NCBI RefSeq assembly: GCF_000633255.1
Contig: NZ_AYMJ01000036.1
Coordinates: 1-64,000 of the forward strand
Origin: Pseudomonas sp. H1h
GTDB taxonomy: Bacteria; Pseudomonadota; Gammaproteobacteria; Pseudomonadales; Pseudomonadaceae
Direction: 5' to 3'
DNA length: 64,000 nucleotides
Shown: piece by piece, positions 34,850 to 43,024 of the stretch
How the letters are laid out: the number at the start of each line of letters is the position of its first letter
Position numbering within the stretch: position 1 is the first letter of the stretch
Position numbers and translations under genes: made by a program
Notes under the pieces: model-generated
The model's database searches: none
Told to the model about the DNA's origin: nothing
Seen by the model: the letters and a program-made list of their open reading frames with translations, nothing else

Positions 34850-35485
34850 TCAGGAATACTGAACCTCGATCTCATCCAGTTGATGATCAAAGCTCTTGAG
34901 CCGCGCCGTCCAGGTATACACCAGCACTTCAAAGTCGCGATCGATCACCGCCCCGCCCGGCCCGTCGGCCCGAGGGTCGCAGAAGTCCAGTTGATAACGT
35001 TCGCGGGCCATCGCGGTGGCGACATCCGACAGTTCACGGGCGTTGTTGAGCCAGTGCCAGCCTTCATCGGCAATTTGTTTGTCGAGTTCCAGGCACTGCT
35101 TTTTCAGGGCTTCGAGGCTTTTTTCCAGCGGCGTGCCGGTGAGTTCGCCCATGACTTCGGCGAAAGTGCGCCCCGGTTGCCAGTAGCTGCCCCAGAAGTA
35201 GCGATCAAACACGGTTTCAACCCGACGCAGGGCAACTTTGGTGTCCCAGATCAGCACCAGGGTCTTGCCCTGTTCAAGCTGTCTTTTCTTGACCCGCTGC
35301 ACCTGAATCGACGCCCAGGCCACCACCACGATTGCCATCACCGCGATCAACGCTGTGGCGCTGTCGAGGAAGACCATGGCCTTGTCGATCTGGTGGGCCA
35401 GCATGATGCCGTAGAAATAGGTGGCCGATAGCAGCACCAGCGCTACCAGGGCGCACCAGAAGCCGAGAGCGTAAGGGTTTTTCAT
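34850..35485 (-). CDS. uncharacterised two-helix membrane protein
   Basis: 211 residues: two N-terminal transmembrane helices (about 8-30 and 43-63), then a cytoplasmic helical region with VFDRYFWGSYWQPGRTFAEVM and long amphipathic stretches (LEALKKQCLELDKQIADEG). No motif known to me. It follows the efflux operon on the same strand with a hairpin between, so it is probably a separate unit. Coding quality is good and the start has a plausible position, but the function is unknown. Confidence 0.75.
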   Translation of the reverse strand: MKNPYALGFWCALVALVLLSATYFYGIMLAHQIDKAMVFLDSATALIAVMAIVVVAWASIQVQRVKKRQLEQGKTLVLIWDTKVALRRVETVFDRYFWGSYWQPGRTFAEVMGELTGTPLEKSLEALKKQCLELDKQIADEGWHWLNNARELSDVATAMARERYQLDFCDPRADGPGGAVIDRDFEVLVYTWTARLKSFDHQLDEIEVQYS

Positions 35486-35525
35486 TATTGGTTTCCCCTA
35501 GACCAGCGCTAGCAATGTGCGCTGA

Positions 35526-35551
35526 AAGGGCGCCTTGCTCGGGGCGCCCTT
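35526..35551 (-). terminator. probable terminator of the efflux operon
   Basis: AAGGGCGCC and GGCGCCCTT form a perfect 9-base stem with an 8-base loop just beyond the last efflux gene. The T tract on the minus strand is short (TTTC), so strength is uncertain. Confidence 0.6.
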
Positions 35552-35578
35552 CCAACACTTCAAAGCATAGCAACGGCT

Positions 35579-37021
35579 TCAGGGTTTGCTGGCGCTTGAG
35601 GCTTGCGTTCGTCCGCTTTCCCAACCGCCGCCCAGCGCGAGGAACAAATCGATCTGGCTCATGGCAACCTGGGTGTTGGCGGCGGCCAGTTGCGCGGTGA
35701 CGTCGGTGTAGGTGCGGGTCGCCTGCAGGTCGGCGAGGAACGACTCACGCCCCGCCTGAAAGAAGCGATGCGTCTGGTCTGCCGCCAGTTTCGCCGACTG
35801 CTCGGCGTCGGCCAGTGCGTCGCGGCGTTGCAGCAGCGCGCTGTACTGGGCCAGACCGGTCTGGGTTTCGCGGATGGCATTGAGTACCACGCCGTCGAAA
35901 TGCGCCAGCGCGCCCTGGGTATTGGCTTCGGCTTCGCGGATACGCGCGCGGGCGCCGTTGGTCGGCACCTTCCAGCTCAGCGACGGGCCGAAGCCCCAGC
36001 GGTTGGTCGACGGATCGCCGAGGTCGGAAACGATGCCGACGGTGCCGATGGTCGCGCCGATGCTGATGTCCGGGTACAGCTCGCCAGTGGCGACGCCGAT
36101 ACCAGCCGTCGCGGCGGCCAGACGACGTTCGGCCTGACGCACATCGGGCCGGCGCTTGAGCAGTGCCGCACCGTCACCGACCGGCACCAGTTGAGCGATT
36201 TTCGGCAGTTCGGCGCAACTCGCGGTGCCGGCCGGCAATTGATCGACCGGTTTGGCCAGCAGCATCGACAGGCGGAACAGACCCGCCTGACGCAACGCTT
36301 CATAACGCGGCATGTCGGCGCGCAACGACTTGAATTGGGTTTGCGAACGGGTGACCTGGGTTTCATCGCCACGCCCGGCATCGCGCAGGCGCTGGATCAG
36401 GGTGGTGCTTTGCGATTGCAGGTCGAGGGAGTGCTGGGCGATTTCCCGCTCTTCATTGGCGGCACACACCTGGGTGTAGGCCCGCACCACGTCCGCCACC
36501 AAGGTGATGCGCGCGGTATCGGCCGCCGCTTGCGTGGCATCGGCGTTGGCTTTCGCCGCTTCGATGCCGCGCTGCAACGTGCCCCACAGGTCGAACTGAT
36601 AAGAAGCACTGATGCCGATGTCAGCAACGTTGGCCACCGGCACTTTTTCCGGCAGCAGGAACGCCTGACCGGATTCCTGCAAGCGCTGCGCGCCCATCTT
36701 CACGCCGCCGCTCCAGCCACCGGCCGCTTCAGCTTCATCGACCTGCGCGCGGGCCCGCGACAGGTTCGCCGCCGCCACCCGCAAGTCAGTGTTGGACGCC
36801 ATGGCCTGCTGCACCAGTTGATCCAGGCGCGGGTCCCGGTACAAACGCCACCAGTCCGCCGGCACCGGCGCCGACACCACCGGCTTGCCATCCACCGCCA
36901 GCTCACCCTGAAAATCCTTGCGCTGGACTGCCGCGTCAGCGGGCAGGTGATAGTCCGGCCCGACCATCTGACACGCCGAGAGCATCACGCCCAACCCGGC
37001 GATCATCAGGAGCCTGTTCAT
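35579..37021 (-). CDS. NodT-family outer-membrane efflux lipoprotein
   Basis: 480 residues. A lipoprotein signal ends at GVMLSAC (Cys17), followed by QMVGPDYHLP as in OprM/NodT proteins. Two TolC-type repeats follow with long helices and strands (GWSGGVKMGAQRL; DIGISASYQFDLWGTLQRGIEAAKANADAT; RRPDVRQAERRLAAATAGIGVATGELYPDISIGATIG). It supplies the outer-membrane duct for the FUSC pump encoded upstream. The ATG overlaps the HlyD-type gene's stop codon. Many AaeAB-type systems lack a dedicated channel, so this one is self-sufficient. Confidence 0.92.
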   Translation of the reverse strand: MNRLLMIAGLGVMLSACQMVGPDYHLPADAAVQRKDFQGELAVDGKPVVSAPVPADWWRLYRDPRLDQLVQQAMASNTDLRVAAANLSRARAQVDEAEAAGGWSGGVKMGAQRLQESGQAFLLPEKVPVANVADIGISASYQFDLWGTLQRGIEAAKANADATQAAADTARITLVADVVRAYTQVCAANEEREIAQHSLDLQSQSTTLIQRLRDAGRGDETQVTRSQTQFKSLRADMPRYEALRQAGLFRLSMLLAKPVDQLPAGTASCAELPKIAQLVPVGDGAALLKRRPDVRQAERRLAAATAGIGVATGELYPDISIGATIGTVGIVSDLGDPSTNRWGFGPSLSWKVPTNGARARIREAEANTQGALAHFDGVVLNAIRETQTGLAQYSALLQRRDALADAEQSAKLAADQTHRFFQAGRESFLADLQATRTYTDVTAQLAAANTQVAMSQIDLFLALGGGWESGRTQASSASKP

Positions 37022-37905
37022 TGCGCAGGCTCCTGCTTTTGCTCATCGATGATCGACACGGTGGCAGTACGCCCGGCGATCATGCGGAAGTCTTCCGGCA
37101 CATCGTCAAAGGCGATGCGCACCGGAATCCGCTGCGCCAGACGTACCCAGCTGAATGCCGGATTGACGTTGGGCAGCAGGTTATTACCGCTGGTGCGGTC
37201 GCGGTCTTCGATACCGGCGACGATGCTTTCGACATGCCCGCGCAGCTTGGCCTTGTCACCGATCACGCGGATATCCACGGACTGGCCGACATGAATGCCG
37301 TCGAGTTTGGTTTCTTCGAAATAACCGTCGATGTGGAACGAATTGCTGTCGACCACCGACAACACCGGACGCCCGGCGGTGACGAATTCCTGCACACGCG
37401 GCGCGCGGTCGTTGACATAGCCGTCCACCGGGCTGCGGATCACCGAGCGGTCGAGGTTGAGCTGAGCGCTGTCCACCGACACCAGCGCTTCGGCCAGGGC
37501 CGATTGCGCGCGGGCGACCTTCGACTGGCTTTCTTCCAGCTGTTCGGCCGGCACCAGGTTGCCCAGGCCACGGTTACGCTTGGCTTCGCGCTGCGCCTGG
37601 GCGAGGGTTTCTTCGCGGTCGGCGACGGCGGCCTTGGCCTGACGCAGGGCCAGTTTGAAACGGTCCTGGTCGATGCTGAACAGCACTTGGCCGCGCTTGA
37701 TCAACTGGTTGTCCTTGACCTCGACCTGCTGGATCAGCCCGGACACGTCCGGAGCGATCTGGATGATGTCGGCGCGAATGTGGCCGTCGCGGGTCCACGG
37801 CGCAAACATGTAATACATCACCATGCGCCAGACGAGGACGACGGCGAAAGTCACGATCAGCAGGGTCAGTACCACGCGACCGATGGTCAGAAACGGTTTT
37901 TTCAT
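37018..37905 (-). CDS. HlyD-family membrane fusion protein (AaeA-like)
   Basis: 295 residues: one N-terminal transmembrane helix (about 8-28), a lipoyl-type half (APDVSGLIQQVEVKDNQLIKRGQVLFSIDQ), a helical hairpin (about 75-135), the second lipoyl half (VIRSPVDGYVNDRAPRVQEF) and a beta-barrel. It bridges the inner-membrane FUSC transporter to the outer-membrane channel across the periplasm. Start and stop codons overlap those of the neighbours (ATGA at both ends). Confidence 0.92.
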   Translation of the reverse strand: MKKPFLTIGRVVLTLLIVTFAVVLVWRMVMYYMFAPWTRDGHIRADIIQIAPDVSGLIQQVEVKDNQLIKRGQVLFSIDQDRFKLALRQAKAAVADREETLAQAQREAKRNRGLGNLVPAEQLEESQSKVARAQSALAEALVSVDSAQLNLDRSVIRSPVDGYVNDRAPRVQEFVTAGRPVLSVVDSNSFHIDGYFEETKLDGIHVGQSVDIRVIGDKAKLRGHVESIVAGIEDRDRTSGNNLLPNVNPAFSWVRLAQRIPVRIAFDDVPEDFRMIAGRTATVSIIDEQKQEPAQ

Positions 37906-38111
37906 GTCATCAGGTATCGACTGAGTGAGTCCACGCCGTACAACAGCACAGCGTAGAGAGCCACGTTGAACAATGCCCGGTGCCAGACCAGACGGTAAAA
38001 GTGCAGACGTATAAGCACGCCGTGCACCAGCAGAAACAACACATAGGTGATGCCCATCAGCACCAGCAGGGTCGGCAGGAAAATGCCGCTGATATCCAGA
38101 TCACCGATCAT
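37902..38111 (-). CDS. DUF1656 small membrane protein (AaeX-like)
   Basis: 69 residues with two hydrophobic segments (about 10-30 and 48-64), starting at an ATG that overlaps the FUSC stop (ATGA). The start MIGDLDISGIFLPTLLV and later LHFYRLVWHRALFN match the DUF1656/AaeX family found in aromatic-acid efflux operons. Function within the pump is not established. Confidence 0.9.
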   Translation of the reverse strand: MIGDLDISGIFLPTLLVLMGITYVLFLLVHGVLIRLHFYRLVWHRALFNVALYAVLLYGVDSLSRYLMT

Positions 38112-40171
38112 AGGGGCGCTCCATCGGGCAGCGGTTCTTCGGCATCGCTCGTGCTGACAAATTCCACGCCGGGCAACAACGCCAGGCGCAAACCGCTCAG
38201 GGCATGCAACAGGTTTAGACGGGTTTCTTCGTCGCCGTGGCCTTTGAGCGCACGGCGCGCGCGGTCCATCGTCATCAATAAGGGACTCGGTGCCGGCAAG
38301 CGTTCGCCAGCCTTCAGGCAAGCGCGGAAATACTCGCCGACCTCAGCCACGACTTGTTGCAGCAGGACCTTCGGCGCGCCTTCGACACGCGGGGTGTAGG
38401 CCAGCAGATCCAGCAGGTTCAGGCCGACACGCACTTCACGCATGGCGATACCGGTGTCCTGACCGGTCATCGCCAGACGTGGCAGGTGCTGCATCAGGCG
38501 GTCGAGCAACTGCACGCCCAACTGCCGGTGTTCGGCGAGGTTGGCCGGCTCGGTCATGTGCACGATGTCTTTCCAGCTGAAGCGGGTCAGACGCTTGGCC
38601 GCCAGCTCGACGCCGAACGGACGGGCAATCAGGGTCCAGATGAACGCAAACAGCAGCCCCATCGGCCCAGCCAGGTTGGAGTTCACAAAGGCGAAGAAGT
38701 CCGCGTCGTACGCGCCCTGAATACTGATGAACGACGAGGTGTTGACCAGCGTCAGGAGCATGCCGAGGTAGAAACGCGGCTGCACGGTCAGGGTGCCGAC
38801 ACAGATGAACGGAATCGCAAACGCCAGCACCAGCATCGGAAAGTCGTGCAGGTTCGGCAGAATCAGAAACAGATAGAGGCTGGCGAACAGCACCGACATC
38901 CCGGTCCAGAAAAAGAACCGGTAGATCTGCGGCGCCGGGTCGTCCATCGAAGCGAAGAAACTGCAGGCCACCGCCGCCAGAATCACCGCACTGCCGCCGT
39001 CCGGCCAGCCGAGCAGAATCCACAACGTCGAGGCGACGATGATCGCCAGGATGGTCGAGGCCACCGAATACAGCATCATCCCGCGGTCGAGAAACGGCGT
39101 CAGCCGTCCGAGGCGCCAGTGCCGGTAGACCGCACGCCAGCTGTCCTGCCGCTCGCACAGAATTGCGTCCTGCAGACTGCGGCAGTCCTGCCACAGATCG
39201 ATGAATTCGCCGAGGCGATAAATCGAGTTGGAGAACAGCAATTGCTTGCGGTCTTCCAACGCTTCGCAGCTCGGTTGCAAGGCCTGAAGCTGATCCTTGA
39301 GGGCCTGCCAACGCGCCAGATCGGCGTCTTTATGAGCGAGCCATTCACGGGTTGCCGCCAGCAGCGGCGCGAATTTCTCCACCAGTTCCGGCGTGCGTCG
39401 TTCAAGGGCGTAGAGCGAGTCTTCAAGGGCGTCGATTACCGGTAACAGGTGAATCATCCGCCCACGCAGCTCTTTGGTGTTGCGCACGGTTTGCGGCCGG
39501 GAACCTTCGTGAGGCAACTGGCCGATCATCAATTCCAGGCTGTTGAAACTGGCGACCATGGCCATGCGCAGGGCCGTGACTTGCTCCGGCTGCACATCGC
39601 GGCTGAGAAATTTCAGGCTGTATGTCGTGGCATCGGCGAACCACTTGCTCACTGCGTCGTTGAACACCGGCGCCAGGCGCCGTGGCCAGAACATCGCGCC
39701 GATCACCGCCGCCACGGCAATGCCGAGAAAAATCTCTTCGGTCCGCGCCTCCGCCACGTCCCACACCGCCAGCGGGTTATCCACCGTCGGCAAGGCAATC
39801 AGCGGCAGGGTGTAGCCGGCCAGCATCAGCGCGTAGTTATTGGCGGTGCGCAAGTGCAGCGACAGGAACAGCAAGATCCCCGTCCACAAGGCGATGACCA
39901 CCACCAGCACGTAAGGGCTCTGTACGAACATCGGCACGAACAGCACCGCCGCTGCAGCCCCGAGAAAGGTGCCGATGGCGCGGTACAAAGCCTTGGAACT
40001 GGTCGGCCCGAGAAACGGACTGGAGACGATATACACCGTGGCCATCGTCCAGTACGGACGCGGCATTTGCATGAGCAAGGCGATGTACAGCGCGATCATC
40101 GACGCTGCAAAGGTACGGACCCCGTAGAACCAGTCCCGGGCCGGAGGAATGCCGGAGAAAAAACCGTTCAA
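38108..40171 (-). CDS. FUSC-family inner-membrane efflux transporter (AaeB-like)
   Basis: 687 residues. Two halves of about six helices each, separated by a large cytoplasmic domain (about 165-370). The first half starts FYGVRTFAASMIALYIALLMQMPRPYW, a FUSC hallmark, and the second has ILLGWPDGGSAVILAAVACSFF. Homologues export p-hydroxybenzoate and related aromatic acids or fusaric acid. The start codon is a TTG that overlaps the MarR stop (TTGA), suggesting coupling. The substrate cannot be fixed from sequence. Confidence 0.92.
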   Translation of the reverse strand: MNGFFSGIPPARDWFYGVRTFAASMIALYIALLMQMPRPYWTMATVYIVSSPFLGPTSSKALYRAIGTFLGAAAAVLFVPMFVQSPYVLVVVIALWTGILLFLSLHLRTANNYALMLAGYTLPLIALPTVDNPLAVWDVAEARTEEIFLGIAVAAVIGAMFWPRRLAPVFNDAVSKWFADATTYSLKFLSRDVQPEQVTALRMAMVASFNSLELMIGQLPHEGSRPQTVRNTKELRGRMIHLLPVIDALEDSLYALERRTPELVEKFAPLLAATREWLAHKDADLARWQALKDQLQALQPSCEALEDRKQLLFSNSIYRLGEFIDLWQDCRSLQDAILCERQDSWRAVYRHWRLGRLTPFLDRGMMLYSVASTILAIIVASTLWILLGWPDGGSAVILAAVACSFFASMDDPAPQIYRFFFWTGMSVLFASLYLFLILPNLHDFPMLVLAFAIPFICVGTLTVQPRFYLGMLLTLVNTSSFISIQGAYDADFFAFVNSNLAGPMGLLFAFIWTLIARPFGVELAAKRLTRFSWKDIVHMTEPANLAEHRQLGVQLLDRLMQHLPRLAMTGQDTGIAMREVRVGLNLLDLLAYTPRVEGAPKVLLQQVVAEVGEYFRACLKAGERLPAPSPLLMTMDRARRALKGHGDEETRLNLLHALSGLRLALLPGVEFVSTSDAEEPLPDGAPL

Positions 40172-40635
40172 GAATTGATCACCACAGGCGGATTGGCCGC
40201 CTCAAAAGCTCTCAGTACCCGAAGCGTAGCTTCCAGATCACTCTGGTCGATGCCTTCGAGCACTTCATGACGCAGACGTACCAGTTCGATTTCCACCGCT
40301 TGCACCAGCTCGCGGCCGGTGTCGGTCAGGCTCAGGCATTTGGCCCGGCGATCCTGCGCATCTTCGGTGCGACAGACATACCCGGCATGACACAACTGAT
40401 CGAGCAGGCGCACCAGCGACGGACTCTCCATGCCTGCCGCCTGTGCCACCTGCACCTGCCGCACACCCTCACCCAACCGCCCGATCATCAACAACGGCAC
40501 GGCGCAGGCTTCGGAGATGCCGTAGTTGACCAGCGTGGTCTGGCAGATCTTGCGCCAATGCCTGGCGGCCACCACCATGGCACTGCTGATGTTCATCTGG
40601 AGAGCGTCGAGGGAATTCGGCACGGGGAAATGCAC
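40168..40635 (-). CDS. MarR family transcriptional regulator
   Basis: 155 residues from a GTG at 40635 (an ATG at 40596 is the alternative). A winged helix-turn-helix protein: LMIGRLGEGVRQVQVAQAAGMESPSLVRLLDQL, with the wing YVCRTEDAQDRRAKCLSLTDTG. It is the first gene of the FUSC operon, so it probably represses it and responds to the exported compound. A GTTAG-TTTG-CTAAC palindrome immediately upstream (40639-40652) is a likely autoregulatory site. E. coli aaeXAB uses a LysR regulator instead. Confidence 0.9.
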   Translation of the reverse strand: MHFPVPNSLDALQMNISSAMVVAARHWRKICQTTLVNYGISEACAVPLLMIGRLGEGVRQVQVAQAAGMESPSLVRLLDQLCHAGYVCRTEDAQDRRAKCLSLTDTGRELVQAVEIELVRLRHEVLEGIDQSDLEATLRVLRAFEAANPPVVINS

Positions 40636-40638
40636 ACT

Positions 40639-40652
40639 GTTAGTTTGCTAAC
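40639..40652. promoter_or_regulatory. candidate MarR operator
   Basis: GTTAG-TTTG-CTAAC, a 5-base inverted repeat with a 4-base spacer, lies 3 bases before the proposed GTG start codon of the MarR gene in an AT-rich stretch. Confidence 0.5.
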
Positions 40653-40726
40653 TATCAATATCGCATTGGCGGGGAATTTCAGTCAAGTTTTGAAACAAAT
40701 CTTCATTCAGGCGTTTCAGCACCTCT

Positions 40727-40972
40727 TTACGCATCGCGCCCCTTACGCAGCAGCACATTCAACTGATCCACCACCTCCGCCCAATCTGCATCATCAAGAA
40801 TCTCGCTGCGCAAAAAATCCGCCTGGCTTTGGGTCCAGAAGAACGCGTCCGCCAGGTGCAGTTCGGGTTTGAGTGGCGAGTGGGTGGCGATGAATTGCTC
40901 GATGCTGGTCGGGTCGCTGCTCAGGCCGAGTTGGTCGAACAGGGACGGCAGGCTATGGCTTGGCTGCTCCAT
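40727..40972 (-). CDS. DUF2789 family protein
   Basis: 81 residues with the family pattern HSLPSLFDQLGLSSD near the start, then IEQFIATHSPL and a C-terminal WAEVVDQLNVLLRKG. A small soluble alpha-helical protein; the role of DUF2789 is unknown. GGAG precedes the ATG. Separated from the MarR gene by 91 bases with opposite neighbours, so it is transcribed alone. Confidence 0.85.
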   Translation of the reverse strand: MEQPSHSLPSLFDQLGLSSDPTSIEQFIATHSPLKPELHLADAFFWTQSQADFLRSEILDDADWAEVVDQLNVLLRKGRDA

Positions 40973-41007
40973 TGGAGGACTCCTTCAAAAAATCGGTGCG
41001 AGGAAGA

Positions 41008-41072
41008 TTCGCGAGCAAGCCCGCTTCCACAGGGGATCGCGGTGAACCTGTGGGAGCGGGCTTGCTCGCGAA
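41008..41072. repeat. REP element (inverted pair)
   Basis: TTCGCGAGCAAGCCCGCTTCCACAGG and CCTGTGGGAGCGGGCTTGCTCGCGAA as facing arms, upstream of the DUF2789 gene and downstream of the YbaK-like gene. Confidence 0.9.
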
Positions 41073-41096
41073 GGCGTCAGTGACAACACCACACCC

Positions 41097-41558
41097 CTAT
41101 TGACTCAACTCCCGCACCTGCGCATGCGGCACCATTCTCAGGAACTCGGGCATGCTCATGTGCAGCAGATAGTTGTGGTTGCCGGCTTCCAGATAGATGT
41201 CTTTCTGCCGTGTCAGCAGCGGGTCAATGACCATGTCCAGGCCATAGGAATCACCCAGCGGCGGCACCGCGCCGCGTTCGCAGTCGTCGAAGATGTGCGC
41301 CAGATTGCTTTCCCGGGTGACCTGCCATTCGCCGCTGTTGCGCACTTTACTCAAGTCCAGATGCCGGCTGGCCGGCAGCACGGCCATCAGGTAATGCCCG
41401 TGGTGGTCGTCGAGGATCACCGATTTGGCTACCCGTTCGGCGGGTACCCCGCTGACCCGTGCGGTTTCCAGGCTGCTGGCCGAGTGCCGGTGGGCCACGA
41501 CGTCATATTCGCAGTGCGCCCGGTTCAGGCTGCTCTGTACCTTTTTTGCCATACGCAT
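41097..41558 (-). CDS. YbaK/EbsC-type aminoacyl-tRNA deacylase
   Basis: 153 residues from the ATG at 41558, preceded by GAGGTG. A YbaK/ProX-like domain with the HRHSASSLETARVSGVPAERVAKSVILDD start, HYLMAVLPASRHLDL and PLGDSYGLDMVIDPLL, the family segments that hold the hydrolytic pocket. Family members clear mischarged tRNAs (for example Cys- or Ala-tRNA-Pro) in trans. The exact substrate is unknown. Confidence 0.88.
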   Translation of the reverse strand: MRMAKKVQSSLNRAHCEYDVVAHRHSASSLETARVSGVPAERVAKSVILDDHHGHYLMAVLPASRHLDLSKVRNSGEWQVTRESNLAHIFDDCERGAVPPLGDSYGLDMVIDPLLTRQKDIYLEAGNHNYLLHMSMPEFLRMVPHAQVRELSQ

Positions 41559-41732
41559 GATGCACCTCGGTGTCACGCTGAACGTTGTTGCTGTTCTGCT
41601 GAGTCTAGTTCGGCACGCCGCTGGCGACGGGAAATCCGCTCACTGGACACATCCGCTCATTGATCAAGATTCATCCAGCGCCAGGCTCAACTAGACTTAA
41701 AGAACCACCCCAAGACTCTCCCGGAGGGTCAC

Positions 41733-42263
41733 GTGAACAGCCGATGTTGTGCGTTTGCCTTGTTACTGCTGCTCAGCGGCTCGACCTTCGCGGCTGATGT
41801 CCCGCTGACCGCGGTCAATCCGGTCGGCCTGTGGCTGATCACGCTCGGCATTGCCTTTCTGATCGCCGAAGCCGCGCTGCCCAACTACGGGGTGATCGGT
41901 CTCGGCGGGATCATCATGTTCGTGATCGGCGCACTGATTCTGGGCAATGCCGAATTGCCGGTGCCGATGATCATCGGCCTCGGCCTGATCAGCGCCTTGC
42001 TGCTGATCGCATTGATCCTGCGCGCCTTGAAGACCCGGCCACGCCATGCCGTCAGCGGCGATGCCGGGCTGGTCGGCAGCGTGACGGCAGTGACCACCGT
42101 GCAAGCGGAAAACGCCCACAACGGCTGGGTGCAATTGCAGGGTGAACACTGGCAAGTGCACAGCGCGACACCGCTGCACACCGGACAAGCAGTGCGCGTG
42201 GTCGGGCGTAATGGCTTATTGCTGAAAGTCGCCGCGACTGACGCGGTGCGACACGGAGAGTGA
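41733..42263 (+). CDS. NfeD-family membrane protein
   Basis: 176 residues starting at a GTG with GGAGGG 5 bases upstream. A signal sequence (cleavage near STFA-AD) precedes three helices (about 28-48, 52-72 and 78-98) and a C-terminal OB-fold domain (about 115-172; GLVGSVTAVTTVQAENAHNGWVQLQGEHW). This is the short NfeD form without the serine protease part. It is coupled to a slipin gene, as usual; the pair is thought to organise membrane microdomains. Confidence 0.9.
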   Translation: MNSRCCAFALLLLLSGSTFAADVPLTAVNPVGLWLITLGIAFLIAEAALPNYGVIGLGGIIMFVIGALILGNAELPVPMIIGLGLISALLLIALILRALKTRPRHAVSGDAGLVGSVTAVTTVQAENAHNGWVQLQGEHWQVHSATPLHTGQAVRVVGRNGLLLKVAATDAVRHGE

Positions 42264-42265
42264 TC

Positions 42266-43024
42266 ATGGGTCTGCAAATCGGTTTTGTTGCACTGCTGCT
42301 GTTGGTCATCGCCCTGGCCGGGTCGACGTTCCGCATCCTGCGTGAGTACGAGCGCGGCGTGGTGTTCCAGCTCGGACGCTTCTGGCAGGTCAAGGGGCCG
42401 GGGCTGATCCTGCTGATTCCGGTGGTGCAGCAAATGGTCCGGGTCGACCTGCGCACCGTCGTCCTCGATGTGCCGCCGCAGGATGTGATCACCCGCGACA
42501 ACGTCTCGGTGAAGGTCAACGCGGTGCTGTATTTCCGTGTACTCGACCCGCAGAAGGCGATCATTCAGGTCGAGGATTTTCTCTCGGCCACCAGCCAACT
42601 GGCACAGACCACCCTGCGCGCAGTGCTCGGCAAACATGAACTGGATGAACTGCTGGCCGAGCGTGAGCAGTTGAACATCGATATCCAGCAGGTGCTCGAC
42701 GCCCAGACCGACGCGTGGGGCATCAAGGTCGCCAATGTCGAGATCAAGCACGTCGACCTCAACGAGTCGATGGTGCGTGCCATTGCCAAACAGGCTGAAG
42801 CCGAACGCGAGCGCCGGGCCAAGGTGATCCACGCCGAAGGTGAATTGCAGGCCTCGGAAAAACTCATGCAAGCTGCCGAAATGCTCGGCCGCCAGCCCGG
42901 TGCGATGCAACTGCGCTATATGCAGACCTTGAGTTCGATTGCCGGCGACAAGAGTTCGACCATTGTCTTTCCGCTGCCGATCGAGCTGCTTAAGGGGATG
43001 GCGGATCTGTCGGGCAAGTCTTGA
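42266..43024 (+). CDS. slipin (stomatin-like SPFH-domain) protein
   Basis: 252 residues from the ATG at 42266 (GGAG 7 bases before); a GTG at 42260 overlapping the NfeD stop is the alternative. A membrane-anchoring hydrophobic N-terminus (about 2-20), then an SPFH domain with REYERGVVFQLGRFWQVKGPGLILLIPVVQ and VPPQDVITRDNVSVKVNAVLYFRV, and a coiled coil (about 175-215, KQAEAERERRAKVIHAEGELQA). The 3' end overlaps the convergent sulfotransferase gene by 35 bases. Confidence 0.93.
   Translation: MGLQIGFVALLLLVIALAGSTFRILREYERGVVFQLGRFWQVKGPGLILLIPVVQQMVRVDLRTVVLDVPPQDVITRDNVSVKVNAVLYFRVLDPQKAIIQVEDFLSATSQLAQTTLRAVLGKHELDELLAEREQLNIDIQQVLDAQTDAWGIKVANVEIKHVDLNESMVRAIAKQAEAERERRAKVIHAEGELQASEKLMQAAEMLGRQPGAMQLRYMQTLSSIAGDKSSTIVFPLPIELLKGMADLSGKS

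Noticed and set aside
104..41072. CRISPR-like array of repeats
   Set aside because: The repeats are dispersed REP pairs kilobases apart with no regular spacers and no cas genes.
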